Assembly: GCA_028712255.1 (NCBI GenBank)
Contig: JAQTQJ010000017.1
Coordinates: 1-37,994, forward strand
Direction: 5' to 3'
Length of the DNA: 37,994 nt
Origin: Candidatus Omnitrophota bacterium
GTDB taxonomy: Bacteria > Omnitrophota > Gorgyraeia > Gygaellales > Profunditerraquicolaceae
Shown here: positions 22,985 to 30,515 of the stretch, piece by piece
Numbering within the stretch: the first letter of the stretch is position 1
Layout of the letters: each line of letters opens with the position of its first letter
Made by a program: the position numbers and the translations under genes
The notes under the pieces: generated by a model
What the model was told of the DNA's origin: nothing
Seen by the model: only the letters and a program-made list of their open reading frames with translations
Database searches by the model: none

Positions 22985-23839
22985 TTAAACCTGTAGTTTT
23001 TCCCAAATGCCGCGAATCTCATCCTTAACTGGCGTATCCTTGTATTCCATAATCGTCTTACCCTCAACCATGGCCTCTACCACTGTTTTATCAAACCTGA
23101 CTTTACCGATTAACGAAATCCCGTTTTTTGCGCAATGATCTTCTATTTTTTCTGACATATCCGGGTTTAAATCATATTTATTAATTACTAGCCGCGAGGG
23201 AACATTAAAATGCTTGGTTACTTCTATAACCCTTAAAGCATCATGCAAACCGGATAACGTAGGCTCAGTTACTACTACCGCGCAATCAATTCCAGAAAGT
23301 GAAGCAATAACAGGACATCCTATACCCGGAGCGCCGTCAATAATTACCCAATCGCAATTATTCTTCTCTGCCAGCTCTTTTACCTGCTTTCTCACCAAAG
23401 AAACAAGTTTTCCTGAATTCTCTTGGGCAATCCCAAGCTTAGCGTGTACCATAGGCCCAAAGCGAGTCTCGGAAATAAACCATTCTCCCGCAAGATTCTC
23501 TTCCATCTTTATAGCGCCAACCGGGCAAATATGGCTGCAAAAACCACAACCTTCGCAAGAAACATGATCAATCACAAAACCATCACTTATAGCATTAAAC
23601 CTACAAGCTGCTATACACTTCCCGCATTGCTGACAGACTTTCTTATCAATTACAGCACTTAGTCCGCTTCTGAAATCATGGCGTTCTTTGATTTTTGGTT
23701 GTAACAATAAATGCAGATCCGCGGCATCCACATCACAATCAGCCATAACATGATTCTTCGCCAAAGCCGCAAACGCTCCGGTGATCACGGTTTTACCCGT
23801 GCCACCTTTTCCGCTGATAACTACAATTTGTTTCATCAT
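22985..23839 (-). CDS. MinD-superfamily ATPase with inserted two-cluster ferredoxin (copy 2)
   Basis: A 284-residue P-loop ATPase: Walker A GKGGTGKT (residues 10-17), MADCDVDAADLHLLL, and DGAPGIGCPV. A ferredoxin domain is inserted after the first strand-helix unit, with ligands C69, C72, C75, C79 and C95, C98, C101, C105, so it should hold two [4Fe-4S] clusters. These proteins occur with Orange-protein/NifX genes and are related to Mrp and NifH; they probably couple ATP hydrolysis to cluster or electron transfer. It lies between HydG-like and DUF2099 genes. The other copy is at 27052-27906. Confidence 0.92.
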   Translation of the reverse strand: MMKQIVVISGKGGTGKTVITGAFAALAKNHVMADCDVDAADLHLLLQPKIKERHDFRSGLSAVIDKKVCQQCGKCIAACRFNAISDGFVIDHVSCEGCGFCSHICPVGAIKMEENLAGEWFISETRFGPMVHAKLGIAQENSGKLVSLVRKQVKELAEKNNCDWVIIDGAPGIGCPVIASLSGIDCAVVVTEPTLSGLHDALRVIEVTKHFNVPSRLVINKYDLNPDMSEKIEDHCAKNGISLIGKVRFDKTVVEAMVEGKTIMEYKDTPVKDEIRGIWEKLQV

Positions 23840-23848
23840 ATTTATCTT

Positions 23849-25300
23849 TTAAAAATAAATATCCCTCTCTCCACTTTCAATCTTTTTATAATATTCAATA
23901 AGTTTTGGATAAAACGATGGCAAACGATTCTTCACCTCGCCTATTTCTTTAACAATAACTGCCTCACCAACCGCTTTCGTCTGCGGCGTCGCAAAATCAT
24001 CAAGCCATTCCCTAAATGTAAGTATCGCGTTTAATTTACAAAATTCGCCTTCTTTTCCGGAACGTAAAAGCTCCATAATACATCCTCCCGTCCTGCCACA
24101 ACGATATCCGGCAGTACAAAAAGATGTGATGTATCCCATCTGTGCCAGCTCCGCGATAACTTCATCAAGTGTGCGAATATCTCCTAATAAAAACTGTTGC
24201 CGGTCTTCTTTTTGCCCGAAAGATCTTTTACTATATGCGCCTATCCCGATACGCGTGGACGCGTCGGTTTGCGTGCACCCGATTGGAATTACTTCACGCC
24301 TAATCTTTGAACTCTCCCGAGCGGTAATAATCATGCCTGCGTAAGGTATAGCAAGCCGAATCACCGCGACAAGGCGTTTAAAATCTTCATCTGAAACTTT
24401 ATATGAAGATTCAGAGATAGACAAAGCATTCATTGCAGGCTCAAGCCGCGGAAAAGAAACTGTGTGTGGCCCGATACCATTAAAACACCTTTCTAAATCA
24501 CGGGCATGGCAGAGCAGCCCCATCACTTCAAATCTCCAATCGTATAAACCAAATAAAACACCAATACCCACATCATCAATACCCGCGTCCAAAGCCCGAT
24601 GCATACAATAAAGCCGCCGATGGTAATTCCCTTTTATAGTAGAGGCGGGATGAAGATTTTGATATGTCTTATGATGGTATGTTTCCTGAAATACCTGATA
24701 CGTGCCAATACCGGATTTTTTTAATATTTTAAGATCATCTATTGAAAGAGGAGCGCAATTCACATTCACCCGGCGAATTTGGCCAACCCCTTTCTTGGTT
24801 TTAACTTTTACTGAATAGATTGCCTCAAGCGTACCCGCGATATAGTTAACATCCGAATAAGGATGCTCACCGTAAACCGTAACCAGGCGCTTATGGCCTA
24901 TTTCACCCGCCAAAACCTTTGTTTCCTCGCGTATTTGGTCAAATGAAAGTTTCTTTCTTTCAATGGAGTTATCGCTTTTAAAGCCGCAATACGCGCAATT
25001 GTTGATACAATAATTACTACAATACATCGGCGCAAAAGTTACGATACGATTATCGTATACTTTCTTTTTTACCAAAGCCGCAGTTAAAAAAATCTCATCC
25101 CACAAATCCTTATCTTGGACATTTAATAACGCTGCTGTTTGGTCTAAATCAAGAGTTTCTATAGCTAATGATTTCTTTAGAATATCTTTTACCCTGCAAG
25201 AATCGGGATTATGATTATCCTGCAACGCCTTCTCTATGGCAGCTTCATCAATAAAATCTTCTGTCCCCATATAACGGGTAATTTCTTCTGTTTTAATCAT
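23849..25300 (-). CDS. HydG-like radical SAM enzyme with altered auxiliary-cluster motif
   Basis: A 483-residue protein closely matching HydG, which splits tyrosine into p-cresol and dehydroglycine and makes CO and CN for the [FeFe]-hydrogenase cluster. The radical SAM motif is C98-x3-C102-x2-C105, and the barrel carries VYGEHPYSDVNYI, the RRVNVNCAPLS strand and YQVFQETYHHKTY. In HydG the C-terminal domain binds a second cluster through C-x2-C-x22-C. Here C395 and C421 are kept at the right distance, but the middle Cys is Gly398 (CTAGYRC), and two new cysteines, C401 and C407, lie nearby. No hydE, hydF or hydrogenase is in the window. It may be a HydG working with a different cluster or a relative with another product. 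Confidence 0.85.
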   Translation of the reverse strand: MIKTEEITRYMGTEDFIDEAAIEKALQDNHNPDSCRVKDILKKSLAIETLDLDQTAALLNVQDKDLWDEIFLTAALVKKKVYDNRIVTFAPMYCSNYCINNCAYCGFKSDNSIERKKLSFDQIREETKVLAGEIGHKRLVTVYGEHPYSDVNYIAGTLEAIYSVKVKTKKGVGQIRRVNVNCAPLSIDDLKILKKSGIGTYQVFQETYHHKTYQNLHPASTIKGNYHRRLYCMHRALDAGIDDVGIGVLFGLYDWRFEVMGLLCHARDLERCFNGIGPHTVSFPRLEPAMNALSISESSYKVSDEDFKRLVAVIRLAIPYAGMIITARESSKIRREVIPIGCTQTDASTRIGIGAYSKRSFGQKEDRQQFLLGDIRTLDEVIAELAQMGYITSFCTAGYRCGRTGGCIMELLRSGKEGEFCKLNAILTFREWLDDFATPQTKAVGEAVIVKEIGEVKNRLPSFYPKLIEYYKKIESGERDIYF

Positions 25301-25320
25301 ATTTATACAACTTTCCTTAA

Positions 25321-26670
25321 CTATATCTTCCCGTACACATCCTGAGCAGCTAAAATAATCGGGTACATCGTCGGCGCGCTGGTTAAATAAGGATGCGTGG
25401 CTACCTGCAAAGTCTCTAGCTCCGTTGCCGACATACGCTTCTGGATAGCAATACCGATTATATTAATCATTTGCGCGCAAGACATACCACAGCTGACCTG
25501 GCCTCCTAAAATAATACCGGACTGTTTAGAGAAAATCAGCTTGATTTTACCCTTGTGTGCCCCCGGTAATAAAGCGGGATGTTTATCGACGCCGTCTATG
25601 CTACAAACGACAATTTCAAAATTCTCTTCCCGGGCAGTTTTTTCGGTAAGCCCCGCTGAACCCAAAACCAAGCCGTCAATATATGTCGAATATATGGCAA
25701 TTGTCCCCTTGTTCTCACGGATAACTTTTATCTGATAAAGATTAGCTCCCGCGATTCTGGCTTCGGCCGTAGCGGTAGACGCCAGCATCACTGAAATGGC
25801 TTTCCGGGTATAAAAATCCCTTTTACAAGCACAATCTCCAATCGCGAAAATATCCGCATCAACCGAAACACGCATATACTCATCAGTTAAAATACCCTTA
25901 CAAGACCCCAGTTCTAATCCGGCATCTACGGCTAGTTTTACATTCGGCTTTGAGCCGACACCAAGGATTACCCCCTCAATAGGTATCTCTTTACCATCAC
26001 TAAATCTCACCTTTTCAACTTTATCTTGGCCGATTATTTCTTCAACCTGGGTATTAGTTAGGACATCAACTCCTTTTTCCTTTAAACGTATTTGGGCTAT
26101 CTGCGAAAATTCTGGATCAAATGAGTTAGCCAGTAAATGCGGCAGCATTTCTACTAAGGTAACCTTTATTCCTTTTAATTTGGAAAGCTCATCAGCAAAC
26201 TCAACACCGATAAATCCTCCTCCGATCACTAAAACATTTTTACAGCGTTTAATCTGTTCTATAACGTTCTTTAAATATCCCATTTCTTTATTTATTGGAT
26301 ATACCCCTTGTTTATCTACCCCTTTAATGGGTAAGATTAAAGGCATTGAACCAATTGCCAAAACTAACTTTTCGTAGGAATATTGAATTTTATTTGCCGA
26401 ATCTACTATTCTATCTTTTCTGTTTATACTTACAGCTGCATCAATAGCTACTTCAATATTGTTCTTTTCCAAAGATGCCATCCCTAGTTTATTCTCATCA
26501 GGATTACTTAAGCTGGCAAACATATAAGGAATCCCGCAAGGAATTACTCCATCCGCAATATCTTTGATCACCGTAATGCTCTTATCAGGATAATATTTTC
26601 TTGCAGTTACCGCGCAAACCACTCCTGCGGGCCCGGCGCCGATAATTAATATGTCTGTCTTTTTATTCAT
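25321..26670 (-). CDS. FAD/NAD(P) disulfide oxidoreductase, CoA-disulfide-reductase-like
   Basis: A 449-residue flavoprotein of the pyridine-nucleotide disulfide oxidoreductase family. FAD motif ILIIGAGPAGVVCAV at the N-terminus, active-type Cys45 in GVIPCGIPYMF, NAD(P) motif VLVIGGGFIGVEFADEL, then ILGVGSKPN and AIGDCA. The C-terminal dimer domain ends VATHPYLTSAPT. This single-Cys layout is that of CoA-disulfide reductase, NADH oxidase/peroxidase and polysulfide reductase relatives. The start ATG 26670 has a GAGGAG site. It lies between HydG-like and CoA-binding genes. A role in sulfur or CoA thiol redox balance is plausible. Confidence 0.87.
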   Translation of the reverse strand: MNKKTDILIIGAGPAGVVCAVTARKYYPDKSITVIKDIADGVIPCGIPYMFASLSNPDENKLGMASLEKNNIEVAIDAAVSINRKDRIVDSANKIQYSYEKLVLAIGSMPLILPIKGVDKQGVYPINKEMGYLKNVIEQIKRCKNVLVIGGGFIGVEFADELSKLKGIKVTLVEMLPHLLANSFDPEFSQIAQIRLKEKGVDVLTNTQVEEIIGQDKVEKVRFSDGKEIPIEGVILGVGSKPNVKLAVDAGLELGSCKGILTDEYMRVSVDADIFAIGDCACKRDFYTRKAISVMLASTATAEARIAGANLYQIKVIRENKGTIAIYSTYIDGLVLGSAGLTEKTAREENFEIVVCSIDGVDKHPALLPGAHKGKIKLIFSKQSGIILGGQVSCGMSCAQMINIIGIAIQKRMSATELETLQVATHPYLTSAPTMYPIILAAQDVYGKI

Positions 26671-26681
26671 AGCTTCTCCTC

Positions 26682-27068
26682 TTATTTCAACGATTCCAAC
26701 ATTACGCAAATGCCATGAACTACTTTAATATCGTTATCATGACAAAACTTGATGGAAGCCTGGCTCTCTGCCCCAGGCTGAAGCCAGGCTCTTCTTATGC
26801 CTTTTTGCAGGCATTCTTTTAAAATGCTTTCAGTTACTAACGGAGGTGTAACAATATTAGCGACATCCACACTATATGGAATATCGCTTATAGTTTTATA
26901 ACAAACTCTGCCCTCAACTTCCCTCAAACGTGGATTAACAGGAAAAACCTCATAGCCTTTTTCTGTTAAATTAACTAAAATCTTATAGGCGAATTTGATT
27001 TCATTCCTGAATGATCCCACTACAGCGAATCGTTTCTGTTTTAGAAAATCTTTAACTAAATTTTCCAT
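26682..27068 (-). CDS. CoA-binding domain protein
   Basis: A 128-residue single-domain protein with a Rossmann-like CoA-binding fold: KRFAVVGSFRNEIKFAYKI, then KGYEVFPVNPRLREVEGRVC, then DVANIVTPPLVTESILKEC and RAWLQPGAES. Related YccU-like proteins bind CoA and are of unknown purpose. It lies between a MinD-ferredoxin gene (17-bp overlap) and the flavoprotein, so it may cooperate with the latter in CoA-thiol redox work; this is inference. Confidence 0.88.
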   Translation of the reverse strand: MENLVKDFLKQKRFAVVGSFRNEIKFAYKILVNLTEKGYEVFPVNPRLREVEGRVCYKTISDIPYSVDVANIVTPPLVTESILKECLQKGIRRAWLQPGAESQASIKFCHDNDIKVVHGICVMLESLK

Positions 27069-27906
27069 CTCTAATTATATTAAAAAGTCCCTGGAAATCT
27101 TTTTTATATTCTGGGAATGCCTGAACAATAGGTTCTCCCTTTGAATAGGCCATGGCTATTTCTCTTTTAAACGGTATTCTCATCAAGACGGGGATATTTT
27201 CTTGCTTACAATATTCTTCCGTTTTATTATTTCCTAAATCCGAGCGGTTGATGACTACCCCAAAGGGGATCTTTAATTTTCTCAAAACCTCAACCGCTAA
27301 AATCAGGTCATTCAAACCAAAAGGCGTGGGCTCAGTAACTAATACGCAAAAATCACTCCCCTTAACGGAAGTAACTACCGGACAAGACGTGCCCGGAGGA
27401 GCATCAATGATAACGGTTTTCTTAGGATTAATATGTTCTTTAACCTGGCGGATAAGCGGCGGAGACATTGCTTCGCCTATATTAAGCAAACCATGAATAA
27501 ATTCTATTTTGCCGCAACTACCTATCTCAACTACCCCAATTTCTCTGTTTACTTCTTTTATTGCCTTTTCAGGGCAAAGAGCGCTGCAGGCGCCGCAGCC
27601 ATGGCATAAATGCGCGAATACCAAAGTAGTTCCTTTTTTCCCACCTTGGCCGGGGAGTACCGCTATTGCGTTATAAACACAAACCTTAGCGCATTTACCG
27701 CAATAAACGCATTTTGAATCATCAATTTCCGGAACAGGGATATAGGCTTTATTTTGCTTTTTGATTACCGGTTTTAAAAAAATGTGGGCGTTAGGTTCTT
27801 CAACGTCACAGTCAAGAAACTGCACGTTATCAATGGATAACGCCAAATTAACCGCGACAGTAGTTTTACCCGTGCCACCTTTACCGCTAGCAATTGAAAT
27901 GATCAT
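27052..27906 (-). CDS. MinD-superfamily ATPase with inserted two-cluster ferredoxin (copy 1)
   Basis: A 284-residue protein with Walker A GKGGTGKT (residues 8-15), FLDCDVEEPNAHIFL, DAPPGTSCPV, and an inserted ferredoxin with ligands C66, C69, C72, C76 and C101, C104, C107, C111. It is paralogous to the protein at 22985-23839; the pair of copies is typical of Orange-protein-type clusters, where two MinD-like ATPases act together. It overlaps the methyltransferase gene by 20 bp and the CoA-binding gene by 17 bp. It probably serves assembly or reduction of a metal cluster for the NifX-like proteins or the HydG-like system. Confidence 0.92.
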   Translation of the reverse strand: MIISIASGKGGTGKTTVAVNLALSIDNVQFLDCDVEEPNAHIFLKPVIKKQNKAYIPVPEIDDSKCVYCGKCAKVCVYNAIAVLPGQGGKKGTTLVFAHLCHGCGACSALCPEKAIKEVNREIGVVEIGSCGKIEFIHGLLNIGEAMSPPLIRQVKEHINPKKTVIIDAPPGTSCPVVTSVKGSDFCVLVTEPTPFGLNDLILAVEVLRKLKIPFGVVINRSDLGNNKTEEYCKQENIPVLMRIPFKREIAMAYSKGEPIVQAFPEYKKDFQGLFNIIRDGKFS

Positions 27907-28522
27907 TTATTTTATTTAAGTCTTTGCTTGCAATTAATACATGCTGATACATACTTTGGATACTCCTTACTAAAAAACATTTTTCCCTTAAATAGGCCTC
28001 GGCATCTGTTAATTTAGTTTTACCCACTTCATGCTTATTGCCTTCAAGAGCGTGGATCTTATCCATAATTTTTAAACCTTCTTCGGTAAAGTCAGCTAAG
28101 ATTAATTTTCCATTTTGTGAAAGCAGCCTAATTAACTCATTAAACACTTGATAAGGATTGCGCAGATGATGGAGGACATTTACAGAAAAGACTGTGTCAA
28201 AACTGCCTTCAGAAAAACTGGTATGTTCGCCGTTTTCAATCCTAAAATCTACCTGCTTTTGGAAACCAAAATGCGCTATATTTAGTTTTGCGAAACGCTG
28301 CTCAACCGCGGATATATCAAAGGTAACAAAAGAATACCCTGCCTTAGCCAAAGCGAGCGCAAAATTCCCCTTACCAGTTCCAGCCTCAAGAATTTTCCCA
28401 TGGAGAGGCTTCGCCTGAGCTAGGATAAAATCTCTTTCCTTTTCTACATCATAGCCAAAACTTTGATAAAGCTTTTTTCTTTCAAGATATATTTTATAAT
28501 TCTCAAGAACTTCCTTATCCAA
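27887..28522 (-). CDS. SAM-dependent methyltransferase
   Basis: A 211-residue class I methyltransferase with motif I GKILEAGTGKGNFALALAKAG, acidic motif FVTFDISAVEQ, and SEGSFDTVFSVNVLHHLRNPYQVF followed by KLILADF. It has the usual UbiE/COQ5-like core without an extra domain. The substrate is unknown. It sits between the DUF5320-like zinc-ribbon gene and the MinD-ferredoxin gene, the same neighbours seen in Orange-protein-type clusters of anaerobes. It could modify a cofactor or a protein of this set. Confidence 0.88.
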   Translation of the reverse strand: MDKEVLENYKIYLERKKLYQSFGYDVEKERDFILAQAKPLHGKILEAGTGKGNFALALAKAGYSFVTFDISAVEQRFAKLNIAHFGFQKQVDFRIENGEHTSFSEGSFDTVFSVNVLHHLRNPYQVFNELIRLLSQNGKLILADFTEEGLKIMDKIHALEGNKHEVGKTKLTDAEAYLREKCFLVRSIQSMYQHVLIASKDLNKINDHFNC

Positions 28523-28532
28523 AATTTAATCC

Positions 28533-28733
28533 TTACTCTCTAACCATCATTATCCCACACTTAGGGCAATTCATTGAAGCACACGTCATACCTGCTTGAT
28601 GTACAACCTTTGTCCCACAAGCAGGGCAGACACAATTTCCTCCAGGGCCTGCGCCCTGACGATTTCCGCCACCTCTACCCCTTCCCATTCTTGGGCCTTG
28701 CCCTAAAGGGCCTGTTCCATCTCCTCTTGGCAT
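28533..28733 (-). CDS. Small Gly-rich zinc-ribbon protein, DUF5320-like N-terminus
   Basis: A 66-residue protein. It starts MPRGDGTGPLGQGPRMGRGRGGG, the Gly/Pro-rich start of DUF5320-type proteins (cut here by two positions of the family pattern), and continues into a zinc ribbon CVCPACGTKVV and MNCPKCGIMM, two CxxC pairs. ATG 28733 follows an AGGAGGTG site, so I reject the GTG nine bases earlier. Such proteins are always small and appear beside NifX-like, MinD-ferredoxin and Fur genes in anaerobes. A role as metal or cluster acceptor is suggested only by context. Confidence 0.75.
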   Translation of the reverse strand: MPRGDGTGPLGQGPRMGRGRGGGNRQGAGPGGNCVCPACGTKVVHQAGMTCASMNCPKCGIMMVRE

Positions 28734-28745
28734 ACTAATCACCTC

Positions 28746-28997
28746 CTAATCGTGCTCTTTAAACATCTTGTCTTGCGTTGGATCATTCTTTCTGATCCAT
28801 TCCATAAGCATCGCCGCGTGTTCTTTTTCCTCATTCATATTGTGCGCGAGTAACTTTTTAAGCGAATCATCATCAGTAGCATCTATTCTTTCCTGATAGA
28901 AATCAATCGCTTCAAGCTCTTCCCGCAAAGATTTCCTAGCTCTTTCTAAATCAACATGTTTCGGATCCATCTTCTCTATTGACTCAAAAAATGGCAT
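28746..28997 (-). CDS. Encapsulated-ferritin-like (EncFtn) protein, no targeting tail
   Basis: An 83-residue half-ferritin. The pattern ARKSLREELEAIDFYQERIDATDDDSLKKLLAHNMNEEKEHAAMLMEWIRKNDP matches EncFtn proteins, where Glu in ExxDxY and Glu-His in EEKEHA form the ferroxidase centre at the subunit interface of a ring-shaped decamer. Known EncFtn proteins end in a short peptide that directs them into encapsulin shells; this one ends KMFKEHD and no encapsulin gene is in the window. It probably oxidises or buffers iron in the cytosol. It lies 12 bp upstream of the zinc-ribbon gene, in the Fur-linked unit. Confidence 0.85.
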   Translation of the reverse strand: MPFFESIEKMDPKHVDLERARKSLREELEAIDFYQERIDATDDDSLKKLLAHNMNEEKEHAAMLMEWIRKNDPTQDKMFKEHD

Positions 28998-29043
28998 TCA
29001 AACCACCTCCTTTTCTTAATATCCAACTTATACATTAATTCTC

Positions 29044-29211
29044 CTAAATCGAAATTGCTTCAGTTGGGCATTGATTTACGCAAGCGCCGCATTCCACACA
29101 ATCATCGCTGATTATGGCTTTTTCGTTCTCTATCTTTATCGCATTAACCGGACAAATATCTTTGCACGTGCCACAACCATTACATTTCTTTTGATCAACT
29201 TTCGCCGCCAT
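29044..29211 (-). CDS. 2[4Fe-4S] ferredoxin, 55 aa
   Basis: A 55-residue bacterial ferredoxin with two cluster motifs, CNGCGTCKDIC-P and CVECGACVNQC-P, each Cx2Cx2Cx3CP, separated by the usual 18 residues or so. It begins MAAKVDQKK and ends EAISI. The start at ATG 29211 follows an AGGAGC site. It transfers electrons at low potential and can serve the radical SAM enzymes, the MinD-ferredoxin ATPases or hydrogen metabolism. It is between the NifX-like gene (79 bp, with two hairpins) and the EncFtn gene (46 bp). Confidence 0.95.
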   Translation of the reverse strand: MAAKVDQKKCNGCGTCKDICPVNAIKIENEKAIISDDCVECGACVNQCPTEAISI

Positions 29212-29233
29212 AGCTGCTCCTTATCTACATAAA

Positions 29234-29283
29234 CCTGCCTACCGGCAGGCAACACCCGCGCAATTCCAATTAGCGCGGGGTGT
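29234..29283 (-). repeat. Two adjacent GC-rich hairpins between NifX-like and ferredoxin genes
   Basis: The first is CCTGCC (29234-29239) paired with GGCAGG (29244-29249) and a four-base loop. The second is ACACCCGCGC (29252-29261) paired with GCGCGGGGTGT (29273-29283), with one bulge. Neither is followed by a T run on the minus strand. They could stabilise or split the polycistronic mRNA or be REP-like sequence. Confidence 0.55.
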
Positions 29284-29290
29284 CTCGTTA

Positions 29291-29668
29291 TTACTTTTTC
29301 TTATTCGGTATTCCAGAGTGCGAACCTACGCTTGGGCTGGAATTCGCCTTAAATTCTCCTTTCTTATATTTCTCAATCGTTTCTTTAACAGTACCTGATG
29401 CGCCGGTAAAAACTTCTACCCCTGCCGCTTGTAATGTTTGAAAAGCATTCGGCCCGACGTTTCCCGTAACCACAGCCTTAACCTGTTTTGAAGCAACCAA
29501 CTGCGCAGATTGAATTCCCGCTCCACCCATAGATTCGATATTCGGGTTCCCAATAGCCTCGAATTCTAAAGTATCGATATCAACAATAATAAAATTCTGA
29601 CTCCGGCCAAAACGGGGATCAACCTTGGAATCCAAATTTTCGCCTTCTGAAGTGACACATATTTTCAT
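29291..29668 (-). CDS. NifX/NafY-like dinitrogenase cofactor-family protein (1)
   Basis: A 125-residue protein of the dinitrogenase iron-molybdenum cofactor biosynthesis fold. It starts KICVTSEGENLDSKVDPRFGRSQNFIIVDID, and continues GAGIQSAQLVASKQVKAVVTGNVGPNAFQTL, with a Lys/Ser-rich tail. Free proteins of this fold include the Orange Protein of sulfate reducers, which binds a Mo-Cu-S cluster together with MinD-like ATPases. Since MinD-ferredoxin copies lie nearby and no nif genes do, an Orange-protein-like role is more likely than nitrogen fixation. Confidence 0.87.
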   Translation of the reverse strand: MKICVTSEGENLDSKVDPRFGRSQNFIIVDIDTLEFEAIGNPNIESMGGAGIQSAQLVASKQVKAVVTGNVGPNAFQTLQAAGVEVFTGASGTVKETIEKYKKGEFKANSSPSVGSHSGIPNKKK

Positions 29669-29684
29669 ATTTCAACCTTTCTTC

Positions 29685-30062
29685 TTAATGGCATCCTCCG
29701 CCATCGCCATGATCTTTACAAGCATCAAGGCCGCCCAAAGTATTATTCATAAAATCATCCAGTGCTTTTTGCACATTACCAACATAGCCAAACACTTTAA
29801 CTCCAGCGCTGGCAAATTTCTGCTGAGCGCCCATGCCCATACCTCCAGCGATAACATGGGTTATCTTATGCTTTAATATCTCATCGACTGCAACACACCC
29901 TCCCCCACCATGTACAGTATTATTCGGTACAATACGCGAACTGATTATTTTCTTCTTATCCTTATCAATATCCGCTAAGAAAAAAAACTTACACTGCCCA
30001 AAATGCGCGCAGACATTACCTTTCACTCCATTTTCATCTTCTAATACGACTCCGACTCTCAT
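29685..30062 (-). CDS. NifX/NafY-like dinitrogenase cofactor-family protein (2)
   Basis: A 125-residue homologue of the downstream gene. It reads MRVGVVLEDENG, then CAHFGQCKFFFLADID, and THVIAGGMGMGAQQKFASAGVKVFGY, ending in a Gly/His/Cys tail ACKDHGDGGGCH that may bind metal. Its core contains two further cysteines (VCAHFGQC). ATG 30062 is chosen because the GGGAGG site lies nine bases before it. The two copies differ at the metal-binding ends and could form a heterodimer or bind different metals. It is 16 bp from the other copy. Confidence 0.87.
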   Translation of the reverse strand: MRVGVVLEDENGVKGNVCAHFGQCKFFFLADIDKDKKKIISSRIVPNNTVHGGGGCVAVDEILKHKITHVIAGGMGMGAQQKFASAGVKVFGYVGNVQKALDDFMNNTLGGLDACKDHGDGGGCH

Positions 30063-30104
30063 CTTTAACACCCTCCCTTTAGTTAAGAAAATACTTGGTT
30101 ATTT

Positions 30105-30452
30105 TTAAACAGGTTTTTTCTGATTTTCCGTCTCCTGAATACGCGCTTGCGTATCATCAAGCTGTTTTTTCAATAAATCAGCTTGGATTTTTAATGTCTC
30201 CAATTCCTCCTCTTTGGAAACTGCTCGGCCAAAAACCCCAAATACCTGCATGCCTCTTTGGGCCCTAATCCAACCCGAAAGCCCCGTAGCGTTAAAACAA
30301 TTTCTATATCCACGGCCACCACCCCTACCGTAAAAACCGCGGCCGCTCATTGGCCTTACCAACGTACTATTTAATTCTACCGCGCAATACCCTCTACCAC
30401 CGCCTGTCATTGCTCCTTGGCCTCTTGGCCCTGTTCCGTCAAAACCTGGCAT
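30105..30452 (-). CDS. DUF5320 protein
   Basis: A 115-residue DUF5320 protein: MPGFDGTGPRGQGAMTGGGRG at the start (the family signature), then GRGFYGRGGGRGYRNCFNATGLSGWIRAQ, and a C-terminal coiled coil EEELETLKIQADLLKKQLDDTQARIQE. The Gly-rich head and coiled coil are typical. Function is unknown; these genes accompany NifX-like and MinD-like genes in anaerobes. ATG 30452 has an AAGGTGG site; the GTG nine bases upstream overlaps it. A Fur-like box lies just upstream at 30472-30490, so it may start an iron-regulated unit. Confidence 0.85.
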   Translation of the reverse strand: MPGFDGTGPRGQGAMTGGGRGYCAVELNSTLVRPMSGRGFYGRGGGRGYRNCFNATGLSGWIRAQRGMQVFGVFGRAVSKEEELETLKIQADLLKKQLDDTQARIQETENQKKPV

Positions 30453-30471
30453 ATATACCACCTTCCTTTCC

Positions 30472-30490
30472 GTTACCGAAAATCATTTCC
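30472..30490 (-). promoter_or_regulatory. Putative Fur box before the DUF5320 gene
   Basis: Read on the minus strand, the site matches the E. coli 19-bp Fur consensus at 12 of 19 positions and contains the core AAATGATTTTC, with GAAA/TTTC arms. It lies 20 bp before the ATG. No clear -35/-10 pair is seen beside it, so it is weaker than the sites at 31009 and 32775. Confidence 0.4.
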
Positions 30491-30515
30491 ATTAATAGGT
30501 AAAAAAATATAGCCG

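Noticed and set aside
22985-27906. Nitrogenase-type (nifH) genes
   Set aside because: The ATPases carry an inserted ferredoxin and MinD-type motifs, and no nifDK or nifB is present.
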